Of a stretch of 64,000 nucleotides of DNA, positions 51,315 to 62,619 are shown one piece after another (the first letter of the stretch is position 1; each line of letters begins with the position of its first letter). A model generated the notes under the pieces. It did not search any database, was not told the DNA's origin, and worked only from the letters and a program-made list of their open reading frames with translations. The position numbers were made by a program, and so were the translations under genes. This stretch comes from RYN-133 sp036497285 (GTDB lineage: Bacteria > Actinomycetota > Actinomycetes > Mycobacteriales > Jatrophihabitantaceae), in NCBI GenBank assembly GCA_036497285.1, contig DASXJR010000121.1:1-64000 (forward strand). Direction: 5' to 3'.

Positions 51315-52280
51315 ATGAGCATAACGCGGATGACTCATGACAGCCGCCAAGGTGTGCTCGGGCTCGGTCTTGCGCTGTTTTCGGCAGCCACGTTCGGTAC
51401 GTCGGGCACCTTCGCCGACTCGCTCATGGCGACGGGCTGGTCGCCCGGTGCGGTGGTCACGTTCCGGATCACGATCGCCGCGCTGCTGCTGACGGTGCCC
51501 GGCGTGCATGCGCTGCGCGGGCGATGGCACCTGCTGCGATCCGGTCTGCCGTCGGTCCTGGCGTTCGGCTTCGTTGCCGTCGCGGGTTGCCAGGTGTGCT
51601 TTTTCAATGCCGTGCAACGGCTGGATGTCGGAGTAGCGCTACTGCTCGAATACTCAGGGATCCTGTTCGTCGTCGTCTTCTTGTGGCTGCGACACAATCA
51701 ACGGCCGCGCAAGCTCACGGTGATCGGGGGAGTGGCCGCGCTCGCCGGACTGGTGCTCGTGCTCAACCCCGGCACCGGTGGCATTGATGCGCTGGGCGTG
51801 TTCTGGGGGCTGCTGGCCGGTACCGGTCTGGCGGTGTACTTCGTGCTCTCGTCGAAGTCGGACGACTCGCTGCCGCCGATCGCAATGGCCTGGGCTGCGA
51901 TGGTCGTCGGCGCGGTGACGCTGATCGTCCTCGATCTGGTGCGCGTGCTGCCGTTCGAGATGCACACGAGCAATGTGGTGCTGCTGCATGACTCGGTGAA
52001 CTGGGTGGTGCCGGTGATCGGGCTGGCGCTCGTGGCGGCTGCGGTGGCATATGCCGCGGGCATCGCCGCCGCCCGGATGCTGGGCGCCAAGGTGGCGTCG
52101 TTCGTCGGCCTGACCGAGGTGCTGTTCGCGGTGCTGATCGCGTGGGCGCTGCTGGGCCAGGCGCTCCACGCGCTGCAACTGCTCGGCGGACTGGTCGTGC
52201 TCCTCGGCATCGCACTGGTGCGTGCCGACGACACCTCGGTGGACGTCGCGCCGTCGGAACCTGAGTTGGTGCAGGCTTGA
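51315..52280 (+). CDS. EamA/DMT-family transporter
   Basis: A 321-residue drug/metabolite transporter with ten hydrophobic helices in two EamA repeats (for example GLALFSAATFGTSGTFADSL, GVFWGLLAGTGLAVYFVLSS and ASFVGLTEVLFAVLIAWALL). RhaT/YdcZ-like members export amino acids or small metabolites. The ATG at 51315 is used; an ATG at 51330 is also possible. It faces the CGNR regulator and is 3 nt from the next gene, so it is probably co-transcribed with it. Confidence 0.9.
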   Translation: MSITRMTHDSRQGVLGLGLALFSAATFGTSGTFADSLMATGWSPGAVVTFRITIAALLLTVPGVHALRGRWHLLRSGLPSVLAFGFVAVAGCQVCFFNAVQRLDVGVALLLEYSGILFVVVFLWLRHNQRPRKLTVIGGVAALAGLVLVLNPGTGGIDALGVFWGLLAGTGLAVYFVLSSKSDDSLPPIAMAWAAMVVGAVTLIVLDLVRVLPFEMHTSNVVLLHDSVNWVVPVIGLALVAAAVAYAAGIAAARMLGAKVASFVGLTEVLFAVLIAWALLGQALHALQLLGGLVVLLGIALVRADDTSVDVAPSEPELVQA

Positions 52281-52283
52281 CCT

Positions 52284-52847
52284 GTGCTGATCCGTCCTGC
52301 TGACCTCGCCCGGATTCGAGACGGTTCGATCGACCTGGCGTTTCGCAGGTGGGAGCGTCCGCGCGTCCTCGTCGGGACGAAGATGCGCACGTCGGTCGGC
52401 CTCATCGAGGTGACTGCGGTCGATCGCGTACGCACTATTACTCGTGCCGATGCGGCGCGGGCTGGGGCGTCGCGCGATGAGTTGCTTGCGTTGATGGCGC
52501 CTAAGGCGCCCGCGCCGATCTGGCGGGTGGAGCTGCGCTATGCAGGCGACGATCCTCGAATTGCCCTGCGTAGCAAGGGCGAACTCAGTTCTGACGAGCG
52601 GGCCGCGTTGCTCGAGCGGCTCGATCGGCTTGACCGTGCGTCGCGCAGTGGTCCGTGGACGCGCAAGGTGCTGGCCTTGATCGAGGCCAACCCGGCGCGG
52701 CGGGCACCCGACCTTGCAGCCGAACTCGGCCGGGAAACGCAGAGTTTCAAGCGCGACGTGCGCAAGTTGAAGGAACTCGGACTGACCGAGTCGCTCGAGG
52801 TCGGCTACCGGCTCGCGCCTCGCGGCGTCGCGCTGCTGCACGGCTGA
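52284..52847 (+). CDS. ASCH-like plus winged-helix hypothetical protein
   Basis: A 187-residue protein. The N-terminal half (LAFRRWERPRVLVGTKMRTS, then VGLIEVTAVDRV) resembles ASCH domains, a PUA-like fold that binds RNA or nucleotides. The C-terminal part (RKVLALIEANPARRAPDLAAE...RDVRKLKELGLTESLEVG) looks like a winged helix. The combination hints at nucleic-acid-dependent regulation; no catalytic motif is seen. The GTG follows the EamA stop after 3 nt. Confidence 0.8.
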   Translation: MLIRPADLARIRDGSIDLAFRRWERPRVLVGTKMRTSVGLIEVTAVDRVRTITRADAARAGASRDELLALMAPKAPAPIWRVELRYAGDDPRIALRSKGELSSDERAALLERLDRLDRASRSGPWTRKVLALIEANPARRAPDLAAELGRETQSFKRDVRKLKELGLTESLEVGYRLAPRGVALLHG

Positions 52848-52871
52848 GGTTGCGACAGGGCGAACAGAGAC

Positions 52872-52910
52872 ACCGACGCCCTCCGCGACGGGGGAGCGGA
52901 GGGCGTCGGT
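52872..52910. terminator. Strong bidirectional hairpin between 52284 gene and the protease
   Basis: ACCGACGCCCTCCG (52872-52885) and CGGAGGGCGTCGGT (52897-52910) pair perfectly over 14 bp with an 11-nt loop. It is in the 76-nt gap between convergent genes, 24 nt after the ASCH-like gene's stop. Confidence 0.85.
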
Positions 52911-52923
52911 CGAGGTGGAGCAG

Positions 52924-53787
52924 TTACGCGGGTGGCGCGAACGGGCTGGTGCCCGCAGCTACCGCCACGCCGGACATGCCATGACCGTTTGCATAGGCGA
53001 GTTCCTTGCGCAGGTTGCCGACGCCGTTCGAGCCCGCGAGCGGGGCGATTGCCACCGTGGACAGCACACCGAACGCGTTGCCGTTGGCGTCCATGAAGCC
53101 CGAACCCGAGTCACCCGGGATGCCCGGGGTCAGGGTGTAGACGTCGGTGGTCCAGCCGCCCGCGCTGTCGCCGAGGCTCAGGCCGATCTTGGGGGAGAGC
53201 TGGCTGACGCCGGCGCGCAGCGAGGAGTTGCCGTAGCTGTACACCTTGTCGCCGGCCGCGGTGCCGGTGCCGAGCGCGGTCGGTCCGCCGTAGAACGGGA
53301 CGGTCGGGTTCACGTCGTTCACGTACGCCGGATCGACCTTCACGAGCGCAAGATCGTTGTAGGCGCAGGTATTCGCATCGGTCTCGCCGGCGTTCTTCAT
53401 CGCGAGCCACGACGAGTAGGCGAGCGTGCCCGTGCCGACCGTGGTGCCGTTGCTGACGAGCGATCCGTCGTTGCTGAACGTGACGGGCGTGCCCAGCGGC
53501 AGTGACCCCGTGTTGCATCCGTTGGTGTCGGTGTTCGTGCCGGTGCCGGCGCAGTGCGCGGCATAGCCGAGGTAAACATTGCCTGCACCGTCGGTGTAGA
53601 CGAAGTTGACGGTGCACTGTGCGCCGTCGGTGTAGGCCATGACACCCGGGTGCAGGGCGGCGGTGGCGGCTGGAGCCCAGGACGGCGCTGCGGCCGTGGC
53701 CGGCGAGCTCACAGCGGCTGTCGAGACTGCGACGGCCGCGACGACCCCCGCAATCATTGAGATGATGGTTCGGGCACGGCGGCGCAT
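52924..53787 (-). CDS. Secreted trypsin-like serine protease (S1 family)
   Basis: A 287-residue exported protein. A long signal peptide (IISMIAGVVAAVAVSTAAVS, ending near ATAAA) is followed by a chymotrypsin-fold domain with the triad visible: His in GYAAHCAGT, Asp in CAYNDLALVKV and Ser in GIPGDSGSGFMD. Two pairs of Cys can form disulfides. The ATG follows aaggga. No pro-domain of the alpha-lytic type is seen. The convergent neighbour is separated by a strong terminator. Confidence 0.9.
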   Translation of the reverse strand: MRRRARTIISMIAGVVAAVAVSTAAVSSPATAAAPSWAPAATAALHPGVMAYTDGAQCTVNFVYTDGAGNVYLGYAAHCAGTGTNTDTNGCNTGSLPLGTPVTFSNDGSLVSNGTTVGTGTLAYSSWLAMKNAGETDANTCAYNDLALVKVDPAYVNDVNPTVPFYGGPTALGTGTAAGDKVYSYGNSSLRAGVSQLSPKIGLSLGDSAGGWTTDVYTLTPGIPGDSGSGFMDANGNAFGVLSTVAIAPLAGSNGVGNLRKELAYANGHGMSGVAVAAGTSPFAPPA

Positions 53788-53852
53788 GGACGTCCCTTCG
53801 TCGGATCCGGTAACCGGACCAACGAGGCAAATGCCCGATTGGTTACGGCGAG

Positions 53853-54248
53853 CTAGGCCGCGATCAGATCGTCCGGAGCGAAGACCTGCAGGTCGTCGGC
53901 CGTGGCCAGATGCACGGGCCACGGCGTGAACGACGTCAACGCCCGAGCCCAGGCGCGGTCGTCCGCACTCATCGCGCGCGGACCCGGGCGTGACAGCAGC
54001 ATCGCCGTCGAACTCACGCCGTCGTCGGCCAGGCCGGCCAGCACCGCGCCGAGGTTCGCGACCAGGGCGTCGGGACGAGCCGGTATGTCCTCGATAGGGA
54101 CGACGACCGGCGCCACCTGGCCGTCCTCGTAGAGGAACACCAGCCACAGGCTGCGCCGGCTGAACCCGCCGTCGCCCATGAGGCCCTGCCACAGAGCGAA
54201 CAGCTCCGAGGGAGTGTGCACAATTGCGTCGCGTGGTGAAACAGGCAT
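53853..54248 (-). CDS. Hypothetical protein, cytoplasmic
   Basis: A 131-residue protein of unknown function, with no membrane segment and no recognised motif. The central part SLWLVFLYEDGQVAPVVVPI and the C-terminal PVHLATADDLQVFAPDDL suggest a small alpha/beta fold. ATG at 54248 is chosen because the frame upstream is unconserved-looking and overlaps the opposite gene's promoter. It is in the same orientation as the protease but 66 nt upstream of it. Confidence 0.65.
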   Translation of the reverse strand: MPVSPRDAIVHTPSELFALWQGLMGDGGFSRRSLWLVFLYEDGQVAPVVVPIEDIPARPDALVANLGAVLAGLADDGVSSTAMLLSRPGPRAMSADDRAWARALTSFTPWPVHLATADDLQVFAPDDLIAA

Positions 54249-54327
54249 GGCAGAAGTCTCGCTCGCGATCATGCCGGGAACTGGGTTGTCCACAGGACAG
54301 ATTTCGATCGTCGCGAGGGGAGGTTCG

Positions 54328-54819
54328 GTGATCGGCGACCGGTGGGGAGTCACCGAAGCCGAGGTCTCGCGGCGGTATCCGTGCGACGAGATCGTCCGCA
54401 CGCCCATTCTTCAGGCCTGGCGCGGAGTCAGCATTGCGGCACAGCCATGCGAGGTGTGGCCCTGGGTCGGGCAGATCCGGCTCGCGCCGTATTCGTACGA
54501 CTGGATCGACAACCTCGGCCGACGCTCACCGCAAGAACTGCGCAGACTGCCCGAGCCGGTGGCCGGCGAGCCGTTCACGACGTCCGGCGCGCGGCGCCTC
54601 GGACGGATCATGTCGGTGACGCCTGGGGAGCAACTCACCGGACGGATCATGGGCGCGACGATGTCGTATGTGCTCGTGCCGGATGGTGCGGGCACGCGGC
54701 TGCTGCTCAAGGTCGTCACCGGCGGCGGACGACTGATTGCGCCGTTTGCTGCCGTCGGCGATCTCGTGATGGCCCGTCGGCAGTTGCTGAACCTCAAACG
54801 GCTGGCCGAGCTCAGATGA
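54328..54819 (+). CDS. SRPBCC-like hypothetical protein
   Basis: A 163-residue protein starting at GTG after ggggagg. The order RRYPCDEIV, WRGVSIAAQPCEVWPWVGQIRLAPYSYDWIDNLG, then TMSYVLVPDGAGTRLLLKVV reads like a START/SRPBCC lipid- or ligand-binding fold without a TM segment. Function unknown. It is divergent from the 53853 gene. Confidence 0.75.
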   Translation: MIGDRWGVTEAEVSRRYPCDEIVRTPILQAWRGVSIAAQPCEVWPWVGQIRLAPYSYDWIDNLGRRSPQELRRLPEPVAGEPFTTSGARRLGRIMSVTPGEQLTGRIMGATMSYVLVPDGAGTRLLLKVVTGGGRLIAPFAAVGDLVMARRQLLNLKRLAELR

Positions 54820-55160
54820 TTGTGAGCGCGGGGCCGTGGATCCCTGCCCGCGCCTCTTCGTATTGACATAATGTCACTTATCGGCGAAACGGTGCGGAGC
54901 GTGGTAATGGTGGTTGAGCCGGGATTCTGCGCCGGCCTGGTGGTTCGGACACTGGCCTGGTGGTTCGCATCTGCATCAGTGATGTTCAGACGGACCTACA
55001 GGTGCCTGTCAGCATCACAGATGCACGCGGGTGATCGTCAGCGCCGATGGGCGGGACAAGGCACGTCTGCTCCGCGACTCGGTACCCCGGGATCAGTGCG
55101 CTCTGGTTGACATAATGCGACCGTAACCGCGCTGTCGGGAGTCCCAACGATGATGACCGG
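54820..55160. other. 341-nt intergenic region with repeats
   Basis: No convincing gene; the 79-codon plus-strand frame at 54871 has no RBS and unusual composition. TTGACATAATG occurs twice (54863-54873 and 55107-55117), the first being part of the perfect palindrome TGACATAATGTCA. GGCCTGGTGGTTCG is repeated exactly at 54934-54947 and 54954-54967. GCATCTG and CAGATGC bracket a short hairpin at about 54968-55026. The segment may be a decayed mobile-element end. Confidence 0.5.
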
Positions 55161-55735
55161 GTGAGCAGCTCGCGCTACGTGTGGCAGGGCCTCGACGATC
55201 CCAGTCGGGTCGATCAGGTCAATGTGTCGATCACCGAATCAGGCATGCACGCCTTCGGCACTGCCACCAGCGACACCTTCGCCACGGCGTGGCGGCTCGA
55301 AGTCGACGCCGGCTGGGTGACCCGCCGGCTCGAGGTCTCATCCCGCGGCTTCGACTGGTCGCGCAACCTGGTCCTCGAGCGTTCCCACACCGGCACCTGG
55401 ACAGCACACGCAGATGCCGCCGGCGACGCCGACCTGCCCGCCCCGGGCCTCGCCGACCCGAGCACCGTGCAAGGTGCGCAAGACTGCGACCTCGGACTGT
55501 GTCCGCTGACCAACACCATGCCCATCCGCCGCCTCGGCCTGCTCGACCGCAGCGTCGCCGAGACGCCGCTGGTGATGGCCTGGGTCGACGTGCCCTCCCT
55601 GCGCGTCATTCGCAGCGAGCAGATCTATGCCTCCGCCGTCCCTGGCCGTGTGCTCTTTCGCAGCGGCGAGTTCCGGACCGAACTCGACGTCGACCCCGAC
55701 GGGATCGTGATCGACTACCCCGAGCTCGCAACCCG

Positions 55736-55751
<16 letters not shown>
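55161..55751 (+). CDS. Putative glycolipid-binding family protein
   Basis: A 196-residue protein matching the putative glycolipid-binding family (PF06475/COG3554): SRYVWQGLDDPSRVDQVNVS, WTAHADAAGDADLPAPGLAD (usually GxWxxDG...), DCDLGLCPLTNTMPIRRLGL, and the C-terminal FRSGEFRTELDVDPDGIVID. Beta-rich, no signal peptide. Function in vivo unknown. GTG start; its 3' end overlaps the convergent uvrA-like gene by 16 nt. Confidence 0.85.
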
Positions 55752-58102
<2,351 letters not shown>

Positions 58103-58130
58103 GTAGTGCGAATCTCCGGGACGGGACGGG

Positions 58131-58541
58131 TCAGCTGAGCTGGTTGATTCGGATCAGGTTGCCGGACGGGTCTCGCACGGCGCAGTCGCGGATTCCGTAG
58201 GGCTGGTCGGTCGGCTCCTGGACGACATCCGCGTCGCCGGCCTGCAACCGCTCGAACGCGCTGTCGAGGTCGCGCGTGGCGAACGTGATGATCCCGTAAG
58301 TGCCCTTGGCCATCATCTCGGCGATCACGCGGCGCTCGTCGTCGGTGATGCCCGGGTCGACACCCGGCGGGTAGAGCACGATGTTCACATCGGGCTGTCC
58401 AGAAGGGCCCACCGTGATCCAATGCAGCCCACGCATCTCGACGTCATTACGGAGTTCGAAGCCAAGCGTGTCACGGTAGAAGGCGATGGTGGCTTGCGCG
58501 TCGCTGTGCGGCAGGAAGGCCGAAGAAATGTTGAGGTCCAT
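58131..58541 (-). CDS. VOC-family protein
   Basis: A 136-residue glyoxalase/bleomycin-resistance-fold protein: ISSAFLPHSDAQATIAFYRD, LHWITVGPSGQPDVNIVLY, and the end DCAVRDPSGNLIRINQLS. Proteins of this type, in a pair with an AraC regulator, occur widely and some sequester drugs. It lies between the AraC gene (5 nt upstream) and the UvrA-like gene in one operon. Substrate unknown. Confidence 0.9.
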   Translation of the reverse strand: MDLNISSAFLPHSDAQATIAFYRDTLGFELRNDVEMRGLHWITVGPSGQPDVNIVLYPPGVDPGITDDERRVIAEMMAKGTYGIITFATRDLDSAFERLQAGDADVVQEPTDQPYGIRDCAVRDPSGNLIRINQLS

Positions 58542-58546
58542 GACGG

Positions 58547-58987
58547 TCAGGCTAGTTGGGCCGGCGTGGCCCGGGCTTCTCGATTCCTGACCGGTCTGGT
58601 GGCTTGTTTGACCATGCACGAGGGGATGTCGACGCTCGACTGCGTCGCCTGCTCCCGGTAGACGCTGGGCGGCACACCGACCAGCTCGGTGAACCGCGTA
58701 CTGAACGTGCCCAACGACGAGCACCCGACGGCGAAACAGACCTCGGTGACGCTCAGGTCGCCGCGGCGCAGCAGCGCCATCGCCCGCTCGATGCGCCGCG
58801 TCATCAGATACCCGTACGGCGACTCGCCGAATGCCTTCTTGAACTCGCGGCTGAGGTGTCCGGCGGACATGTGCACGCCGCGAGCCAGTGCCTCGACGTC
58901 GAGCGGTCGGGCGTACTCGCGGTCCATCCGATCTCGGACACGGCGCAGCCGTACGAGATCGTCGAGACGGTTGGCCGGAAGTGTCAT
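58547..58987 (-). CDS. AraC-family regulator (DNA-binding domain only)
   Basis: A 146-residue regulator consisting of the paired helix-turn-helix domain: LARGVHMSAGHLSREFKKAF, then AVGCSSLGTFSTRFTELVGVPPSVYR. No sensor domain is attached, as in SoxS/MarA-like factors. The ATG overlaps the WYL gene stop (ATGA). It is likely to control the VOC gene 5 nt downstream. Confidence 0.92.
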   Translation of the reverse strand: MTLPANRLDDLVRLRRVRDRMDREYARPLDVEALARGVHMSAGHLSREFKKAFGESPYGYLMTRRIERAMALLRRGDLSVTEVCFAVGCSSLGTFSTRFTELVGVPPSVYREQATQSSVDIPSCMVKQATRPVRNREARATPAQLA

Positions 58988-59982
58988 CCTGCTGATATTC
59001 CCACGGATGCAGAGGGGACCGACGGGGCGGACCGGACGGCGCGGGTGAGCCGCTCGCCGAGGGCGCGCACGGTCGCCTGCAACTCGGGTCCCCCGATGAC
59101 GGTGAACGGTGCCGGGATCGTCGCCAGCTGCTCGGCGTACCAGTACGGGTTGTCGGTGCTCCCGCGCAGCTCGCAGCGGGCGCCGTCGATCTCGGCGAGC
59201 CGTCCGAGGATCCGCGGTACGCACGGCGCGACCTTCTCGAACGGCGCCTCGATGAGCACCTCGGCCGAGTACGTCCACCCTTCGGCCAGATGGTCTTCGA
59301 CGGTGCGGATCGCATCGAGTTCGTCGGGCCGTTCGGCGCGCTCCCCCGTCGTCGTCACATCGCTGATCCGGTCGATGCGCAGCACGCGCCGCGCGTCGAC
59401 GGTGCGCGACCACCCGAGCAGGTACCACCGACCGTGCCGCACGACGACAGCCCACGGGTCCACGACCATCGACCGTTCCCGGATGCCGTAGCGAAGCCGG
59501 ATCTGCTCACGGCGCTCGCAAGCCTGCGCGAGCGTTGCGGCGGCCGACGGGTCAGGCATCGCCGCGGCGTCGCTCGGGTTCTGCGCCCGCACCCGGCGCA
59601 CCGCCTCGGCCGGCACCGACGCCGTGGCCGGCAGCACACGCATGATCTTGCCGAGCGCAGTGGCCGCGGGATGATCGTCATCGACGCTGCCGTGCCAGCC
59701 CTGCAGCACTGCCATCACCAGTCCGAGTGCCTCCGAGGTGGTGAAGGTCAGCGGCGGGATGCGTGCCCCGCGGCCGATCCGGTACCCGCCGTACGGCCCG
59801 CTCACCGACTCGATCGGGATCCCGGCCTCGCGCAGGATGCCGACGTAGCGGCGCGCGGCACGGTCCGAGACCCCCAGCCGGGCGGCCAGCCGCTCGCCGG
59901 TGATGCCCGGAGCGCCCTGGATCGCCTCGAGCGCGACCAACGCGCGTGCGGTGGGTCCGGCGTCCGGCATGCGATTTCCCAT
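58984..59982 (-). CDS. WYL-domain transcriptional regulator
   Basis: A 332-residue DeoR/WYL protein. The winged helix is ARALVALEAIQGAPGITGERLAARLGVSDRAARRYV, and the WYL domain contains RSMVVDPWAVVVRHGRWYLLGW and a WCX-like end. It is the first gene of the operon WYL-AraC-VOC-UvrA-like, and is divergent from a DinB gene 42 nt away. WYL domains often sense nucleic acids or ligands. ATG 59982 is used; 59970 is possible. Confidence 0.9.
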   Translation of the reverse strand: MGNRMPDAGPTARALVALEAIQGAPGITGERLAARLGVSDRAARRYVGILREAGIPIESVSGPYGGYRIGRGARIPPLTFTTSEALGLVMAVLQGWHGSVDDDHPAATALGKIMRVLPATASVPAEAVRRVRAQNPSDAAAMPDPSAAATLAQACERREQIRLRYGIRERSMVVDPWAVVVRHGRWYLLGWSRTVDARRVLRIDRISDVTTTGERAERPDELDAIRTVEDHLAEGWTYSAEVLIEAPFEKVAPCVPRILGRLAEIDGARCELRGSTDNPYWYAEQLATIPAPFTVIGGPELQATVRALGERLTRAVRSAPSVPSASVGISAG

Positions 59983-60024
59983 CGAGGAAGTATTTCGTCC
60001 GCGACCCACCGTAGCGTCGCGCCC

Positions 60025-60549
60025 ATGACAGCGGAACTGATAACCGAACCGCCCGTGGCCGGCACCGAACTCGAGACCCTGCTGGGCTCGCTCGAGCGCA
60101 TCCGTCGCACGTTCGCGTGGAAGTGCGCCGACCTCGACGCGAAGGCAATGACGGCGACCGTCGGCACGTCCGACCTCACCCTGGGCGGCCTGGTGCGTCA
60201 TCTCACTCGCGTCGAGGACGACTCGTTCGGCTGGAAGCTGCACGACCTGCCGCGGGAGGGCAGCCCACAGGCGTGGGACGAGGACTTCGCCTGGACGGGC
60301 AACGAAGACGTCGACGCGGTCTGGGCCGGCTGGCACGCCGCAGTCGATCGCTCGCGCACGCGGGTTGCCGACGCGCTCGCCGACGGCGGGCTCGATCGTG
60401 CGCAGGGCGTCGCCTTCCCTGGCTGGGGCACGCCGAGCCTGCGTCGGATCGTCGTCGACATGATCGAGGAGTACGCGCGGCACACCGGCCACGCTGATCT
60501 GATCCGGGAGGCCATCGACGGACGGGTCGGCGAGGACGCCCCTGAATAG
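60025..60549 (+). CDS. DinB/DUF664-family protein
   Basis: A 174-residue four-helix-bundle protein of the DinB/mycothiol-dependent family. The metal His are placed in GGLVRHLTRVEDDSFGW and in IEEYARHTGHADLIREAIDG. Characterised relatives are mycothiol-dependent maleylpyruvate isomerases or mycothiol transferases. It is divergent from the WYL regulator and is a candidate member of its regulon. Confidence 0.88.
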   Translation: MTAELITEPPVAGTELETLLGSLERIRRTFAWKCADLDAKAMTATVGTSDLTLGGLVRHLTRVEDDSFGWKLHDLPREGSPQAWDEDFAWTGNEDVDAVWAGWHAAVDRSRTRVADALADGGLDRAQGVAFPGWGTPSLRRIVVDMIEEYARHTGHADLIREAIDGRVGEDAPE

Positions 60550-60591
60550 GACAGGCTTACTGAGCCCGCTGCTCGACCACCCGAGACGAGG

Positions 60592-60644
60592 CTTGGCCCG
60601 GTAGCAGGGCGACCCGCCGCGCGCGACCCTGCTGCGAGGCCAAG
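60592..60644. terminator. Nested-stem terminator between DinB and hydrolase genes
   Basis: CTTGGCC (60592-60598) pairs with GGCCAAG (60638-60644), and inside it AGCAGGG (60603-60609) pairs with CCCTGCT (60627-60633). The genes on both sides are convergent, so it should stop transcription in both directions. Folding was not computed. Confidence 0.6.
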
Positions 60645-60654
60645 ACGGTCGAAC

Positions 60655-61446
60655 TCAGTTCAGCAGGTGCTTCCTGATCGTGGCCGCGGCCTCGTCCGGG
60701 TGCTCCCACCAGTAGAGATGGCCGGCGTCCGGGAACGGATGCATCGTGGCGCCCGGGATCAGCGCGGCGATCACCTCATTGTTCGGGTAGAGCACCATTT
60801 CGTCAGCCGTCCCCGCCATCACGAGCGTGGGCGCGGTAACCGCCGGCAACCGGGTCGACGTGTCGTGGACGAAAGCGGCCTGGGCCTGCCGCAGCACCAC
60901 CGGCACCGGCACCCGCGCGGCCAGCGCGACGTCGTGGAACTCGCGCCAGTGCGCCTCGTCAGCGGTCCACGCCGGCGAAAGGTTGGCCTCGAAGCCGGCG
61001 CGCAACGCGGCCTCGAGGTTGCCCGAGTTCATCGCGGTCATCATCCGCATCGGTCCGGGTGCCATCGGGTTGGTACGCGGTCCCCCGCAGTAGGTGCAAC
61101 CGAGGACGAGCCGACGCACCCGCTCGGGATGGTTGAGCACCAGTTCCTGGGCGATCATGCCGCCCATCGAGATGCCGAAGACGTGCGCACTGCTCCAGCC
61201 CAGGGCGTCGAGCAACGCCGCCGCGTCATCGGCCAACTCGGCGATGGTGAACTGACCGTCGACGTCAGTGCTGTCGCCGATCCCGCGGTGGTCGTAGGCC
61301 ACGACGTCGAAGTCGGGTTCGAGTTGGGCGAGGAAATCATCGCGCCACAAGCCGATGTGCCCCGCCATGCCCATGATCAGCAGCAACGGCTCGCCGCTGC
61401 CTCGCCGGACGTAGGACAGCTTGCGGTCACCGAGATCTATGTGCAC
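60655..61446 (-). CDS. Alpha/beta hydrolase
   Basis: A 263-residue alpha/beta-hydrolase with classic motifs: LLLIMGMAGHIGLWRDD as oxyanion region, VFGISMGGMIAQELVLNHPE with the nucleophile Ser, and AGHLYWWEHP with the His; the Asp is in VMAGTADEMV. It lies 9 nt after the thiolase gene on the same strand, so it is probably part of the steroid-catabolism transcript, where a hydrolase is not normally required. Substrate unknown. Confidence 0.87.
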   Translation of the reverse strand: MHIDLGDRKLSYVRRGSGEPLLLIMGMAGHIGLWRDDFLAQLEPDFDVVAYDHRGIGDSTDVDGQFTIAELADDAAALLDALGWSSAHVFGISMGGMIAQELVLNHPERVRRLVLGCTYCGGPRTNPMAPGPMRMMTAMNSGNLEAALRAGFEANLSPAWTADEAHWREFHDVALAARVPVPVVLRQAQAAFVHDTSTRLPAVTAPTLVMAGTADEMVLYPNNEVIAALIPGATMHPFPDAGHLYWWEHPDEAAATIRKHLLN

Positions 61447-61455
61447 CCGCAGAAC

Positions 61456-62610
61456 CTACAGCCGCTCGATGATCGTGACGTTGGCCTGCCCGCCGCCCTC
61501 GCACATCGTCTGTAGTCCGTAGCGTCCGCCCGTCCGTTCGAGTTCGTTGAGCAGCGTGGCCATCAGCTTGGTGCCGGTGGCACCGATCGGATGGCCCAGC
61601 GCGATCGCGCCGCCGTTGCGGTTCACCGTCGCCAGGTCGGCCTTGGTGTCGTGCTGCCACGCGAGCACGACGGATGCGAATGCTTCGTTGATCTCGATGA
61701 CGTCGATGTCGTCAAGTGCGAGGCCGGTGCGCTCGAGTGCGTGCTGCGTCGCCCGGATCGGCGCGGTGAGCATGTAGACCGGGTCGTCGCCACGCACGGA
61801 CAGGTGGTGCACGCGGGCTTGTGGAGTCAGCCCGAACCGGCGTACCGCGTTCTCGGATGCGACCAGCACCGCGCTCGCGGCGTCCGAGATCTGCGAGGAC
61901 ACCGCGGCGGTGATCCGTCCGCCGTCGCGCAGCGTGACGAGGGTCGCCATCTTCGCCAACGACGTGTCGGCGCGCGGGCCCTCGTCGGTGGTCATGTCGC
62001 CGAACGGCACGATCTCGTTGTCGAAGCGGCCCTGCTCGATCGCGGCGAGCGCGCGTCGGTGACTCTCGAGCGCGTACTGCTCCATCTGCTCGCGGGTGAT
62101 GTCCCACTTCTGTGCGATCAGGTCAGCGGCTCGGAACTGCGACACTTCCTGGTCGCCGTAGCGCTTGTCCCATCCGATCGACCCGACGAACGGGGTCGGG
62201 AATCCGAACTGCTCGCCGACTGCCATCGCGGATGCGATCGGGATGGCGCTCATGTTCTGTACGCCGCCGGCGATCACCAGGTCGGACGTCCCACTCATCA
62301 CTGCCTGCGCCGCGAAGTGCACCGCCTGCTGGGACGAGCCGCACTGCCGGTCGATGGTCACGCCCGGCACGTGGTCGGCGTACCCCGCGCACAACCACGA
62401 GGTACGGGCGATGTCGCCGGCCTGCGGTCCGATCGTGTCGATGCAGCCGAAGATGACGTCGTCGACCGCGTCCGGATCGGCGCCCGGGTTGCGTTCGAAC
62501 AGCGCAGTGATGACGTGTGCGCCGAGATCGGCCGGATGCACCTGCGACAGCGCGCCGCGGCGGCGCCCCACCGGGGTCCGGACGGCATCGACGAGAAAGG
62601 CTTCCGCCAC
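61456..62610 (-). CDS. fadA6: Thiolase FadA6
   Basis: A 384-residue thiolase. The nucleophilic Cys is in TIDRQCGSSQQAVHFAA, the active-site His in GGAIALGHPIGATG and the second Cys in TMCEGGGQANVTI. Its neighbours, KstR2 then IpdF, match the order of fadA6-kstR2-ipdF in the cholesterol C/D-ring regulon (in M. tuberculosis a PPE gene lies between kstR2 and ipdF), which is why I name it FadA6. It would cleave a beta-ketoacyl-CoA made from the ring fragments. Confidence 0.9.
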   Translation of the reverse strand: MAEAFLVDAVRTPVGRRRGALSQVHPADLGAHVITALFERNPGADPDAVDDVIFGCIDTIGPQAGDIARTSWLCAGYADHVPGVTIDRQCGSSQQAVHFAAQAVMSGTSDLVIAGGVQNMSAIPIASAMAVGEQFGFPTPFVGSIGWDKRYGDQEVSQFRAADLIAQKWDITREQMEQYALESHRRALAAIEQGRFDNEIVPFGDMTTDEGPRADTSLAKMATLVTLRDGGRITAAVSSQISDAASAVLVASENAVRRFGLTPQARVHHLSVRGDDPVYMLTAPIRATQHALERTGLALDDIDVIEINEAFASVVLAWQHDTKADLATVNRNGGAIALGHPIGATGTKLMATLLNELERTGGRYGLQTMCEGGGQANVTIIERL

Positions 62611-62619
62611 GCTCGGCTC

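Noticed and set aside
54871..55110. 79-codon plus-strand frame in the repeat region
   Set aside because: No RBS, composition unusual and it spans the repeats; scored as non-coding.
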